Shown in pieces: positions 23,604 to 32,372 of a stretch of DNA of 64,000 nucleotides. Where the stretch lies: assembly GCA_000648925.1 (NCBI GenBank), contig JFHF01000026.1, positions 45,390-109,389 of the forward strand, given 5' to 3'. The notes under the pieces were generated by a model. It was not told the origin of the DNA. It worked only from the letters and a program-made list of their open reading frames with translations, and ran no database searches. Origin of the DNA: Caballeronia jiangsuensis (GTDB lineage: Bacteria; Pseudomonadota; Gammaproteobacteria; Burkholderiales; Burkholderiaceae). Every line of letters starts with the position of its first letter. Position 1 is the first letter of the stretch. A program made the translations under genes and the position numbers.

Positions 23604-24584
23604 ATGAGAGCCGTTCAGCAACAGTCCAGCAAGATCAGCACGCAACAACGCTATGCGAAGTGCATCGAAGTATCCCGCCGCATCCGCTGGGATATCGACC
23701 GCGACGTATTGCGCGGCCGTCATTTCGATCCCGCGCACAAGTTCATGCCCGACGGGCTCACCCAGGTGAACCGCCTGCCCTTTCTGGACACGCGCGAACG
23801 CCGGCTCATGTCGCAGATTCAGGGCCGCACGTACGCCAACATGTTCGGCATGATCGAGCGCTTCGTCGGCGCGAAGATGCTGGAAGTCGGCCGCGATCAC
23901 GCGCTCGGCGATCAGACCGCGCTCGAAGCGATCGTTCGTTTCACCGATGAGGAGCTTAAGCATCAGGAGCTGTTCCGCCGCGTCGAGGCGCTCGCGGCCG
24001 AAGCGCTTCCGTCCGGCTACCGCTTCGTTCCGCAAGCCGACGAAGTGGCCGCGTTCGTGCTCGGCAAGTCCACGTGGTCGATTCTCGCGCTGACGTGTTG
24101 CGTCGAAATCGTCACGCAGGTGCATTACCGGCAGAGCATGGAAAGCGACGCGACCCTCTCGCCGCTCTTCAAGGACATCTTCCTGTTTCACTGGAAGGAG
24201 GAGTCGCAGCACGCGATCATCGACGAACTGGAATGGATGCGCGAGGACGCGCGTATCGACAACGACGCGCGCGATGCCGCGATCGTCGATCTGATCGATC
24301 TGGTCGCGGCGATCGACGGCATGATGCAGGCGCAGGCCGCCGCCGATGCTCACTACTTCGTCACGCTGCTGGACCGCGCGCTGTCCGGCGAGGAAGAGGC
24401 GCGCGTACATGCGGGGCTGATCGATGCGTATCGCTGGCAGTACATCATCTCGGGCGTCGATGAAGCGCGCTTCGGCGAGATCCTGACGAGTCTGATCAGC
24501 GAGGCGCAGGGCGAGCGCCTCGGTGCCGCGCTCGCGCCGATGCGACGCCGCGCGCTCACAAGCGAGTTCGACGCGCTCGCGTAA
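23604..24584 (+). CDS. ferritin-like diiron protein, AurF-oxygenase type
   Basis: This 326-residue all-helical protein has the ligand pattern of a carboxylate-bridged diiron enzyme: MIERF (Glu85), EELKHQE (Glu117, His120), CVEIVTQVHY (Glu168, His174) and KEESQHAI (Glu200, His203). Spacing and length fit the AurF-like N-oxygenase/diiron oxygenase group, which oxidises arylamines or other small molecules using O2. No biosynthetic cluster is adjacent. The gene follows the hydrolase-LuxR regulator in the same orientation across a gap with a strong dyad, and ends at a clear terminator, so it is probably a single-gene unit. Substrate unknown. Confidence 0.7.
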   Translation: MRAVQQQSSKISTQQRYAKCIEVSRRIRWDIDRDVLRGRHFDPAHKFMPDGLTQVNRLPFLDTRERRLMSQIQGRTYANMFGMIERFVGAKMLEVGRDHALGDQTALEAIVRFTDEELKHQELFRRVEALAAEALPSGYRFVPQADEVAAFVLGKSTWSILALTCCVEIVTQVHYRQSMESDATLSPLFKDIFLFHWKEESQHAIIDELEWMREDARIDNDARDAAIVDLIDLVAAIDGMMQAQAAADAHYFVTLLDRALSGEEEARVHAGLIDAYRWQYIISGVDEARFGEILTSLISEAQGERLGAALAPMRRRALTSEFDALA

Positions 24585-24600
24585 CGCGTTCAGTCTGAAG

Positions 24601-24641
24601 CGACAGAGGCCGGGCGGCAGCGCCCGGCCTCTGTCGTTTTT
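24601..24641 (+). terminator. strong rho-independent terminator
   Basis: A perfect 16-bp stem (CGACAGAGGCCGGGCG with its complement) and a GCAG loop are followed by TTTTT, just after the diiron gene. This is the clearest intrinsic terminator in the window. Confidence 0.92.
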
Positions 24642-24806
24642 GAAGGCGATTCGTAAGCAAAAAGCGTTTGCTGCTTTGCAAAACGCTGAATTAGCGTGGA
24701 AACCTAGTCGTTACTGACGTACTGAAGTGCTTGCTTTTCGGGCAACATATGAGAAATCAGGTAGTCGTCGTTCGCTGTCCCAAACTGATAACTAGATTGG
24801 ACCATC

Positions 24807-25565
24807 ATGCTCGCCGAACCGTTGCCGCACACATCCGACATCGAAAAATTCGCGGAAGACCACGAGCGCTTCGCGCGACACACGCCATCCGAAATATCCA
24901 TCGTTCTGCGCAATCTCGTGCAGCGCCGCGACATGCTGACGGTCACGAGCGGCAAAGGGCAGATCGTCACGCAATTGCTGGAAGTCGACGTGCGCGGCGC
25001 GCGCATCGTGTTCGACTGGGGCGGCGTGGAATCGGATAACCGCGCGCTGCTCGAAGCGCGTCAGTTGTATTTCAAGGGCGCGCCGGACGGCGTGCGCGTC
25101 GAATTCACGACGCTCGCCGCACATGCCGTGACCCACGAGGGACGCCAGGCATTCGAGGTTTCATTTCCCGAGAAGCTGTATCAGTTCCAGCGCCGCGAAT
25201 ATTTTCGCGTGCCGACGCCGATCCTCGATCCGTTCTACGCGAAGGGCGCTTTCGCCGACGGCGATGCGTTCCGCTACGAAGTGCATGACCTGTCGCTCGG
25301 CGGCATCGCGCTGCGCATGGACACGCCGCGTCTCGCGGAAACCGAGCTCGGCACCGTGTTCAACGATGTCGTGCTGCATCTCGGTCCGGGCGCGGCCTTT
25401 CCCGTCGATCTCGAACTCGTGTCGCCGCGCGCCGTGACCACGCCGCGCGGCGATGTGCGCTATGTCGTCGGATTCCGTTTCGTGCAGCTTTCGGGCGCGG
25501 CGGAGAACGTGCTGCAGCGACTCATCACGCGCATGGAGGCGAAGCGCCGCAGCCTGTCGGCGTGA
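24807..25565 (+). CDS. ycgR: flagellar brake protein YcgR, c-di-GMP effector
   Basis: This 252-residue cytoplasmic protein has an N-terminal YcgR domain (about 25-125) and a PilZ domain (about 130-245). The PilZ c-di-GMP site is visible as QRREYFRVPTP (RxxxR) and DLSLGGIAL (DxSxxG). On binding c-di-GMP it slows or biases the flagellar motor. It is probably transcribed alone from the 165-base AT-rich gap after the terminator. It is one of two c-di-GMP receptors in the window, the other being NfrB, but they lie 8 kb apart and are not an operon. Confidence 0.92.
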   Translation: MLAEPLPHTSDIEKFAEDHERFARHTPSEISIVLRNLVQRRDMLTVTSGKGQIVTQLLEVDVRGARIVFDWGGVESDNRALLEARQLYFKGAPDGVRVEFTTLAAHAVTHEGRQAFEVSFPEKLYQFQRREYFRVPTPILDPFYAKGAFADGDAFRYEVHDLSLGGIALRMDTPRLAETELGTVFNDVVLHLGPGAAFPVDLELVSPRAVTTPRGDVRYVVGFRFVQLSGAAENVLQRLITRMEAKRRSLSA

Positions 25566-25630
25566 GCCGCGCGCCGATGCGGGACACGCGTGGAGTAGAA
25601 TGCGTGCCTCCTTCCACTGCACGACGACGC

Positions 25631-25972
25631 ATGTTTCGCAAGGCCTGGCGCGGAGAAGAACGCTTCTGGAAAGTCTGGTGGCTGTTGGGCGTGCCGATCC
25701 ACCTTGCATGGTGGTTCGTCTATCTCGACCTCTGGACGAGCGGCGTCGCTCCCGAAACCTTCCTGCTGCTCACCGTCTGGTTCTGGCCCGGCATGCTGGG
25801 CGTATTCGCCATCTGCTCGGTGCTCTATCTGATGTGGTGCACGCTTGCGTGGCGCTGCGCGGGCAATGTCGATCGCCGCATGTGGACCGTCATCGCGCGC
25901 GTGTTGATCGGCGTCGGGCTCGGGTCGTTCATCACCGAATGCGCGCTGATTCTCGCTGCGCCATTCGCCTGA
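25631..25972 (+). CDS. small integral membrane protein, unknown
   Basis: This 113-residue protein has three or four hydrophobic spans (WWLLGVPIHLAWWFVYL; FLLLTVWFWPGMLGVFAICSVLYLMW; IARVLIGVGLGSFITECALILAA). It is rich in Trp and has a basic N-terminus (MFRKAWRGEERFW). No family is recognised. The ATG at 25631 gives the most membrane-like start; GTG codons further upstream exist but none has a ribosome site. It follows ycgR at 65 bases and might be read through from it. Confidence 0.6.
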   Translation: MFRKAWRGEERFWKVWWLLGVPIHLAWWFVYLDLWTSGVAPETFLLLTVWFWPGMLGVFAICSVLYLMWCTLAWRCAGNVDRRMWTVIARVLIGVGLGSFITECALILAAPFA

Positions 25973-25985
25973 ACCGTCGATTGCC

Positions 25986-26012
25986 GTGCACGCGCTGCGA
26001 CTTCGCGTGCAC
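25986..26012. repeat. perfect 9-bp hairpin before marC
   Basis: GTGCACGCG and CGCGTGCAC pair around a nine-base loop between the small membrane gene and marC. There is no T-run. It may end the upstream transcript or be a leader structure for marC. Confidence 0.4.
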
Positions 26013-26059
26013 AATGTCCGGGCTTGCAGCACGCCCAAGACGAACGGACAACGACGCGC

Positions 26060-26725
26060 ATGCTCAACGAATTCGCCAAGACGGTTCTCGTGATCGTCGC
26101 CGGGTTGTTTCCCATCATCAATCCGCCGGCCACCGCGCTCGTCGTGCTCAGCATGCTGCCGCATATCGGCGACGACGATCGCGCCGAACTCGCGCGGCGC
26201 ATCTGCATCAACAGTTTCGCGATCCTGCTGGCGTCGCTTTCGATCGGCGCATACGTGCTGACGTTCTTCGGCATTTCGATTCCGGTGTTGCGCGTGGCGG
26301 GCGGCCTGGTCGTCGCGATGGCGGGCTGGAATCTGCTCCAGGCACCCGATGACGACGACGCCGCCGAAACCGCGCCCAAGCCGCGAAGCGACGCGACGCT
26401 GCGCGCGAAGGCCTTCTATCCGCTGACACTGCCGATCACCGTCGGGCCGGGCGCGATCGCGGTCGCCATCGCGCTCGGCACCGGCTCGCCGCGTCATGGC
26501 CTGCAGCCGGTGCATCTGGCGGGCGTGGCCGTCGCGCTGGCGATCCTGTGCGCGAGCATCTATGTGTGCGTGCGCTTCGCCGGGCACCTCGAACGCCTGC
26601 TCGGCACCGCCGGCACGCAGGTCGCGATGCGCCTCTTCGCGTTCGTCATCTTCTGCATCGGCGTGGAGATACTCTGGCTCGGACTGTCGGAACTGATCGC
26701 GTCGATACATCTCACCGTCAAATAG
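26060..26725 (+). CDS. MarC-family inner-membrane protein
   Basis: This 221-residue protein has six hydrophobic spans. The MarC/UPF0056 signature is clear in VIVAGLFPIINPPATALVVLSM at the N-terminus and FYPLTLPITVGPGAIAVAIALG in the middle. The family was once linked to multidrug resistance, but that link was not confirmed; a transport role for small neutral solutes has been proposed. Length is normal. The ATG at 26060 lacks a strong ribosome site. Ninety-six bases separate it from the next gene, which contains the LacI operators. Confidence 0.87.
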   Translation: MLNEFAKTVLVIVAGLFPIINPPATALVVLSMLPHIGDDDRAELARRICINSFAILLASLSIGAYVLTFFGISIPVLRVAGGLVVAMAGWNLLQAPDDDDAAETAPKPRSDATLRAKAFYPLTLPITVGPGAIAVAIALGTGSPRHGLQPVHLAGVAVALAILCASIYVCVRFAGHLERLLGTAGTQVAMRLFAFVIFCIGVEILWLGLSELIASIHLTVK

Positions 26726-26762
26726 CGCAATTCCCCGGACAAACCCCAAGCGACGCTCGCGG

Positions 26763-26778
26763 ATGACAGCGCTACCAT
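26763..26778. promoter_or_regulatory. LacI-type operator, weaker copy
   Basis: ATGACAGCGCTACCAT shares the right half and centre with the perfect operator 29 bases downstream but has ACAG in place of the left GTAA. It is likely an auxiliary site for the same regulator. Confidence 0.5.
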
Positions 26779-26791
26779 CTGTCGGCATCGA

Positions 26792-26807
26792 ATGGTAACG
26801 CTACCAT
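26792..26807. promoter_or_regulatory. LacI-type operator, strong copy
   Basis: ATGGTAACGCTACCAT is a near-perfect dyad of the LacI/GalR pattern with a central CG. It ends one base before the AAGGAGG of the dehydratase gene, so a bound repressor would block transcription or initiation. The LacI gene is at the end of the operon. Confidence 0.72.
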
Positions 26808-26821
26808 CAAGGAGGCGCTGC

Positions 26822-28555
26822 TTGACTCTGATTCGCAAGAAGCCGGAAGAACTGCGCAGTCACCGCTGGTACGGCGTGAACGATCTGCGCTCGTTCGGCC
26901 ATCGCTCGCGCACGGCGCAGATGGGGTACCACGCGTCCGATTACATGGGCAAGCCGGTCATCGCCGTGCTCAACACGTGGAGCGAAATCAATTCGTGCCA
27001 CACGCACTTCAAGCAGCGCGTCGAGGAAGTGAAGCGCGGCATCTGGCAGGCGGGCGGCTTTCCCGTCGAAATGCCGGTGATGACGCTCGCCGAGCCGTTT
27101 CAGAAGCCGACGACCATGCTCTACCGCAATTTCCTCGCGATGGAAGTCGAGGAAGTGCTGCGCTCGTATCCGTTCGATGGCTGCGTGCTGATGGGCGGCT
27201 GCGACAAGACCACGCCCGGCCTTCTGATGGGCGCGATCAGCATGAACCTGCCCGCGATCTATCTGCCCGCCGGCCCGATGCTGCGCGGCGACTGGAACGG
27301 CCGCACGCTCGGCAGCGGCTCCGATACGTGGAAGTACTGGGCGGAACTGCGCGCGGGCAAGATCACCGAGGACGAGTGGAAGGGCGTGGAAAGCGGCATC
27401 GCGCGCTCGCCGGGCCATTGCATGACGATGGGCACCGCATCGACGATGACGAGCGCCGCCGAAGCGCTCGGCATGACGCTGCCGGGCTTCGCGTCGATTC
27501 CCGCGGTGGATTCGCGGCACGCGCAGCACGCATCGCTGACGGGACAGCGCATCGTCGAGATGGTGTGGACGGACCTCAAGCCGTCGGACATTCTCACGCC
27601 GAAATCCTTCGACAACGCGGTGACGACCGTGCTCGCGCTATCCGGCTCGACCAACGCGATCGTGCATCTCGTGGCGGTCGCGCGGCGCGCGGGCGTGCCG
27701 CTCACGACCGCGCGCTTCGATGCGCTCGCGCGCGTGACGCCCGTGCTCGGCAACATCCGTCCGGCGGGCAAGTATCTGATGGAGGATTTTTTCTACGCGG
27801 GCGGTTTGCGCGCGCTGCTCGCCGAGCTGGGCGATCTGATCGATGGCTCGCAACTGACCGTCAATGGCGCGACGCTCGGCGAGAACATCGCGGGCGCGGA
27901 AATATTCAACGACGACGTGATTCGCCGCCGCGCCAATCCGCTGGTGCCGAACGACGGCCTCGCCGTGCTCACGGGCAACCTCGCGCCCGACGGCGCCGTG
28001 ATCAAGCCGGCGGCGATGGAAGCGCATCTGCTCAGGCATCGCGGGCCGGCAGTCGTGTTCAGCAATTACGCCGACATGGCCGCGCGCATCGACGACGAAG
28101 CGCTCGACGTCACCGCCGATTCGGTGATCGTGCTTCAGCACGCGGGTCCGGTCGGCGCGCCGGGCATGCCGGAGTGGGGCCAGTTGCCGATTCCGCAGAA
28201 GCTTTTGAAAGAGGGCGTGCGCGACATGGTCCGCATCTCCGATGCGCGCATGAGCGGCACGAGCTACGGCGCGTGCGTGCTGCACGTGGCGCCGGAATCG
28301 TTCGTCGGCGGGCCGCTCGCGTTGGTGAAAGACGGCGATATCGTCGAGCTGGACGTGCCCGCGCGCCGACTGCATCTCGACATCTCCGATGACGAGCTCG
28401 CCGCGCGCAAGGCCGCATGGAAAGCGCCGAAGCGGCCGTTCGAGCGCGGCTTCGGCGTGATGCATCAACTGCATGTGACGCAAGCCGACAAGGGCTGCGA
28501 TTTCGATTTCCTCGAAGAAAAGACCGCGACCGCCGGCGAGCCGGACATTCACTGA
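26822..28555 (+). CDS. IlvD/Edd-family sugar-acid dehydratase (L-arabinonate dehydratase-like)
   Basis: This 577-residue iron-sulfur dehydratase removes water from an aldonate to give a 2-keto-3-deoxy acid. Cluster cysteines are Cys59 (NTWSEINSCHTH), Cys127 (LMGGCDKTTPG) and Cys200 (SPGHCMTMGTAS). It is closer to arabinonate/pentonate dehydratases than to IlvD by the segments FQKPTTMLYRN and GPMLRGDWNGRTLGSGSDTWKYW. The start is TTG, fixed by AAGGAGG six bases upstream; an in-frame ATG 30 bases earlier lies inside the operator. It is the first gene of an operon with an RraA-like enzyme, an MFS carrier and the LacI regulator. The exact sugar acid is not certain. Confidence 0.85.
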   Translation: MTLIRKKPEELRSHRWYGVNDLRSFGHRSRTAQMGYHASDYMGKPVIAVLNTWSEINSCHTHFKQRVEEVKRGIWQAGGFPVEMPVMTLAEPFQKPTTMLYRNFLAMEVEEVLRSYPFDGCVLMGGCDKTTPGLLMGAISMNLPAIYLPAGPMLRGDWNGRTLGSGSDTWKYWAELRAGKITEDEWKGVESGIARSPGHCMTMGTASTMTSAAEALGMTLPGFASIPAVDSRHAQHASLTGQRIVEMVWTDLKPSDILTPKSFDNAVTTVLALSGSTNAIVHLVAVARRAGVPLTTARFDALARVTPVLGNIRPAGKYLMEDFFYAGGLRALLAELGDLIDGSQLTVNGATLGENIAGAEIFNDDVIRRRANPLVPNDGLAVLTGNLAPDGAVIKPAAMEAHLLRHRGPAVVFSNYADMAARIDDEALDVTADSVIVLQHAGPVGAPGMPEWGQLPIPQKLLKEGVRDMVRISDARMSGTSYGACVLHVAPESFVGGPLALVKDGDIVELDVPARRLHLDISDDELAARKAAWKAPKRPFERGFGVMHQLHVTQADKGCDFDFLEEKTATAGEPDIH

Positions 28556-28568
28556 GACGCGCAAGATC

Positions 28569-29300
28569 ATGACGACCCAAGACATCGCCATTTCCGACGA
28601 AACGATCGAGCTGCTGCGCCACGTCAGCACCGCGACGCTCACGACGCAACTCTTCAAGCGCGGCCTGCGCAACGTGTTCCTGCAAGGCGTCGCGCCGCTC
28701 GTGAAACCCGCGAAAGGCGCGCCGAACATGGTCGGGCCGGCGTTCACGCTGCGCAATATTCCGGCGCGCGAGGATATCGATCACGTCGGCGTGTTTCAGG
28801 ACCCGGATCATCCGCAGCGCAAGGCCGTCGAGAGCGCGCCGCCGGGCAGCGTGCTCGTGCAGGATTGCCGTGGCGATCGCAGCGTCGCGTCGACGGGTTC
28901 GATCCTCACGACGCGTCTCAAGATTCGCGGCGTCGCGGGCATGGTGTCGGACGGCTGCGTGCGCGATTCGGGCACGATCGGCGATATCGGCCTGCCGCTT
29001 TTCTGCGCGGGCGCGAGCGCGCCGCTCAATCTCGCGAAGCATCACGCGGTCGATATGAACGTGCCGATCGCATGCGGCGGCGTGGCGGTGTATCCGGGCG
29101 ATATCGTCGTCGGCGATGTGGATGGCGTCGTGATCGTGCCGCGCTATATGGCCGGCGAAGTCGCGCAGGACGCGACCGAGCAGGAAGTCATGGAGGAGTT
29201 TCTGTCGTCGCGCGTGGAAGGCGGCGCGATGCTGCGCGGCACGTATCCGCCGAACGAGGAAACGCTCGCGGCGTACAAGGAATGGCGCAAGCAGCGCTGA
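28569..29300 (+). CDS. RraA-like / HMG-aldolase-family protein
   Basis: This 243-residue protein belongs to the RraA/HMG-CHA aldolase fold. The metal and substrate motif is seen in GVAGMVSDGCVRDSG, and GGVAVYPGDIVVGDVDGVVIVP is a second family block. In sugar-acid operons such proteins are thought to act as aldolase- or decarboxylase-like enzymes on keto acids, not as ribonuclease inhibitors. It lies 13 bases after the dehydratase. The product of the dehydratase (a 2-keto-3-deoxy acid) is a plausible substrate, but this is inference. Confidence 0.82.
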   Translation: MTTQDIAISDETIELLRHVSTATLTTQLFKRGLRNVFLQGVAPLVKPAKGAPNMVGPAFTLRNIPAREDIDHVGVFQDPDHPQRKAVESAPPGSVLVQDCRGDRSVASTGSILTTRLKIRGVAGMVSDGCVRDSGTIGDIGLPLFCAGASAPLNLAKHHAVDMNVPIACGGVAVYPGDIVVGDVDGVVIVPRYMAGEVAQDATEQEVMEEFLSSRVEGGAMLRGTYPPNEETLAAYKEWRKQR

Positions 29301-29313
29301 TCGAGGAGACGCC

Positions 29314-30645
29314 GTGAATACGCTTTCGCCAACGCACGCCAGTGTCGATGAGCAGCGCCTCATCAATCGCCTCGCATGGCGGTTGATGCCGCTCGTCGGC
29401 CTGCTGTATCTCGTCGCGTATATCGACCGCTCGAATATCGGCTTCGCCAAGCTGCAGATGCTCGGCAGTCTCGGCATGTCGGAAGTCGCGTACGGGCTCG
29501 GCGCGTCGCTGTTTTTCATCGGCTATCTGATCTTCGAGATCCCGAGCAACGTGATGCTGCACAAGTACGGCGCGCCGCGCTGGATCGCGCGCATCATGCT
29601 GACGTGGGGCATCGTCACGATTCTTCTCGCGTTCACGAAGAACGCGACGATGTTCTACGTGCTGCGCTTTCTGCTCGGCGCGTCCGAGGCGGGGCTTTAT
29701 CCCGGCGTGATCTATTACCTGACGCTGTGGTTTCCGCAGCGGCATCGCGTGCGGATGCTCGGGTACTTCACGCTCGGCAGCAGCATCGGCAACATGGTCG
29801 GCGCGCCGATCTGCGGTTATCTGCTCGACAAGAACTGGTTCGATCTTCAGGGCTGGCAGCTCGTGTTCATCGTGACGGGCCTGCCTTCGGTCCTGCTGAC
29901 CGTGGTCGTGCTGCTGTGGCTGCCGGCATCGCCGCTGAAGGCCACGTTCCTTTCCGGCGACGAAAAAAAGTGGCTCGGCGATACGCTCGAAACCGAGCGC
30001 CTTCAGGCCGCGAAAGTCGAGAAGAGCGGCTCGCATGTGCTGCGCGTGCTCGCGGAACCGCGCGTGATCGGCATGGCGCTGTACTACATGATGCTGTCGA
30101 TGTCGGTGTACGGCGTGAGCTACTGGCTGCCGACGCTCGTGAAGGGCTTCGGCGTGACGAACACGGTCAACGGCCTCTTGAACATCGTGCCGTGGCTCGC
30201 CGCGACGATCGTGCTCGCCTGGCTGCCGTCGAAGCTGCGTAAGGGCAATCGCACGACGGCCGCGATGCTGGCCGCCGCGCTGATCGGCGTCGTGTTCTTT
30301 CTCGGCAGCGTATTCTTGCCGACCAATACGTTGCGCTTCATTGCGCTGTGTCTGGGCGCGCCGTGCATGTATCTGCTGCTGCCGTGCTTCTGGACGATAC
30401 CGCCGAAGTTTCTCACCGGCGCGCGCGCGGCGGCGGGCATTGCGGCGATCAATTCGCTCGGCAATGTCGGCGGATTCATCGCGCAGAATCTCGTGCCCTG
30501 GGTTCGGCAGACGAGCGGCTCCGTCAAGGCGCCGATGCTCATTCCCGCCGCCTGCCTGCTGATCTTTGCCATCGTGACGATGGTTCTGATGCGGCGTGAA
30601 GCGGCTGCGCGAGCCGATGTCGCGGCGTTCGAGTCCCGGGCCTAG
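29314..30645 (+). CDS. MFS transporter, anion:cation symporter family
   Basis: This 443-residue carrier has 12 membrane spans. YIDRSNIGFAKLQM after the first span and NVMLHKYGAPRWIARIMLTWGIV are typical of the ACS family (tartrate, glucarate, galactonate and similar carboxylates). It begins with GTG, supported by GAGGAG six bases upstream. It is embedded between the RraA-like gene and lacI, so it most likely imports the sugar acid that the dehydratase uses. Confidence 0.9.
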   Translation: MNTLSPTHASVDEQRLINRLAWRLMPLVGLLYLVAYIDRSNIGFAKLQMLGSLGMSEVAYGLGASLFFIGYLIFEIPSNVMLHKYGAPRWIARIMLTWGIVTILLAFTKNATMFYVLRFLLGASEAGLYPGVIYYLTLWFPQRHRVRMLGYFTLGSSIGNMVGAPICGYLLDKNWFDLQGWQLVFIVTGLPSVLLTVVVLLWLPASPLKATFLSGDEKKWLGDTLETERLQAAKVEKSGSHVLRVLAEPRVIGMALYYMMLSMSVYGVSYWLPTLVKGFGVTNTVNGLLNIVPWLAATIVLAWLPSKLRKGNRTTAAMLAAALIGVVFFLGSVFLPTNTLRFIALCLGAPCMYLLLPCFWTIPPKFLTGARAAAGIAAINSLGNVGGFIAQNLVPWVRQTSGSVKAPMLIPAACLLIFAIVTMVLMRREAAARADVAAFESRA

Positions 30646-30649
30646 CATC

Positions 30650-31690
30650 ATGGCGGCCTCGAAATCCGTCGATGCGGCGCCCACGCGCCGCGCACGCTCG
30701 GGCGCCAAAGGCGTGCGAATCACCGACGTCGCGGCCATCGCGGGCGTATCGCCCATCACCGTGTCGCGCGTGTTCAACGCGCCCGACACCGTCGCGCCCG
30801 AAACGCTCGCCCGCGTGCGCCACGCCGTCGCCGAACTGGGCTACGTGCCGAACCGGCTGGCGGGCGGGTTGTCATCGGCGAAATCGCGGCTGATCGCGGC
30901 GATCGTGCCGACCGTCGCGCATTCGCTCTTCTCCGAAACCGTGCAGGTTTTCAGCGATACGATGTCGCGCGCCGGCTATCAGGTGCTGCTCGGCCTGTCC
31001 GGCTACAGCGACGAAAACGAAGACCCGTTGCTCGACGCCGTGCTGAGCCGCCGACCCGAAGGCGTGTTCCTCACCGGCGTCGCGCACACGCCGACGCTGC
31101 GCGAACGCCTGCGCAAGATCGGCATTCCGATCGTCGAGACGTGGGACATGAGCGACGATCCCATCGACATGCTCGTCGGCTTCTCGCATTACCGTATCGG
31201 CGTGATGGTGGCCGAGCGCTTTCTCGCGCGCGGCACGCGCCGCCCGGCGCTCGTGTCCGCGAACGATCAGCGTGCGCTCGCGCGGCGGCGCGGCTTCGTG
31301 GAGACGCTCGCGAAACACGGCGTGAACGATGTCGCCGAAATGCTGATGCCGCCGCCCAGTTCGATCGCGCTCGGCAAGGAAGGCTTGCGGCGCGTGCTCG
31401 ACATGCGCGCGGGCGTCGATGCGATCTTCTGCAGTTCCGATCTGCTCGCGCTCGGCGTCGTGTCCGAGGCGCGCCGGCTCGCGATCGACATTCCCGGGCG
31501 CATCGCCGTGTGCGGCTTCGGCGATCTCGAATTCACCGCCGACGCGATCCCCGCGCTCACGACCGTGCGCGTGGACGGCAAGCGCATCGGCGCGACGGCG
31601 GCGCGCTGTCTCATCGACAGGCTCGGCGGCGCGACGGAGAAAACGCTCGTCGATGTGGGCTTCGAACTGGTCGAGCGCGAGACGCTTTGA
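30650..31690 (+). CDS. LacI/GalR-family transcriptional repressor
   Basis: This 346-residue regulator has an N-terminal helix-turn-helix with hinge (about 23-75; RITDVAAIAGVSPITVSRVFNAPDTVAPETLARVRHAVAELGYVPNRLA), then a periplasmic-binding-protein-like effector domain. The ATG lies four bases after the MFS stop, so it is co-transcribed with the operon it probably controls. Two LacI-type operators overlap the operon promoter. The inducer is likely the sugar acid or its keto product. Confidence 0.92.
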   Translation: MAASKSVDAAPTRRARSGAKGVRITDVAAIAGVSPITVSRVFNAPDTVAPETLARVRHAVAELGYVPNRLAGGLSSAKSRLIAAIVPTVAHSLFSETVQVFSDTMSRAGYQVLLGLSGYSDENEDPLLDAVLSRRPEGVFLTGVAHTPTLRERLRKIGIPIVETWDMSDDPIDMLVGFSHYRIGVMVAERFLARGTRRPALVSANDQRALARRRGFVETLAKHGVNDVAEMLMPPPSSIALGKEGLRRVLDMRAGVDAIFCSSDLLALGVVSEARRLAIDIPGRIAVCGFGDLEFTADAIPALTTVRVDGKRIGATAARCLIDRLGGATEKTLVDVGFELVERETL

Positions 31691-32275
31691 TTACGGCAGA
31701 AGATTCCACTTGATGATCGCGCGCACGTCGCGCTCGAAGCCGAGCACGCTCATCGCGGCGGTGTCCATCGCGAGATGCGCGCCGAGCGCGGGCGAGCCCG
31801 TCGCCCATTGCGCGCCGAACACGCGCGAGAAATGCGCATGCGAAAAGAGCGCGATATGCGTCGCGTTCGTGGCGAGCAGCTTGTCGATGAGCGCCTGCGC
31901 CCGCCTGCCGACATCGGCGAGATTCTCGCCTTCGGGAATCGGCGATGTCCATACCGACCAGTCCGGCACGTCCTCGCGGATATCCTGCGTTTTGCGGCCT
32001 TCGTAGATGCCGTAATTCCACTCGTGCAGTTCCGGCTCGACCTGCGCGTGTTCGGAGAGACCCGCGAGGCGGCAGGTTTCGATCGCGCGGTTCATCGGGC
32101 TCGTCAGCACGAGATCGAAAGATTGCGACGCGAGCACCGGCGCGAGCGCGGCTGCCTGCTTGCGGCCTTCGTCGGTGAGCGGGATGTCGGTCGTGCCGGT
32201 GTGCTGGCCCGACTTGCTCCATTCGGTTTCGCCATGCCGGATCAGCCAGATATGGACGCCGCCTTTCATGTTCAT
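31691..32275 (-). CDS. histidine-phosphatase (phosphoglycerate-mutase-like) protein
   Basis: This 194-residue protein has the phosphohistidine motif LIRHGETEWSKSGQHTGTTDIPLT near the N-terminus, LVLTSPMNRAIETC, the acid/base region ELHEWNYGIYEGR and the second catalytic His in IALFSHAHFSRV. It is short, as for the broad-specificity phosphatases of the family, and is probably not glycolytic mutase. Three starts are possible (GTG 32284, ATG 32275, ATG 32269); the middle one is given. It is directly convergent with lacI. Confidence 0.88.
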   Translation of the reverse strand: MNMKGGVHIWLIRHGETEWSKSGQHTGTTDIPLTDEGRKQAAALAPVLASQSFDLVLTSPMNRAIETCRLAGLSEHAQVEPELHEWNYGIYEGRKTQDIREDVPDWSVWTSPIPEGENLADVGRRAQALIDKLLATNATHIALFSHAHFSRVFGAQWATGSPALGAHLAMDTAAMSVLGFERDVRAIIKWNLLP

Positions 32276-32372
32276 GTCGTTCACCCGGTGTCTGAGGAAT
32301 GCGGTTGCGCGCCCGCGGGTCAGAGCCTCGAATTCTGCGCCGATCGCCGAAGTCGCGCCAGGACGCTGCCGT

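Noticed and set aside
26792..26821. ATG 26792 as the start of the IlvD/Edd dehydratase
   Set aside because: It lies inside the LacI operator and has no ribosome site; AAGGAGG is six bases before the TTG at 26822.
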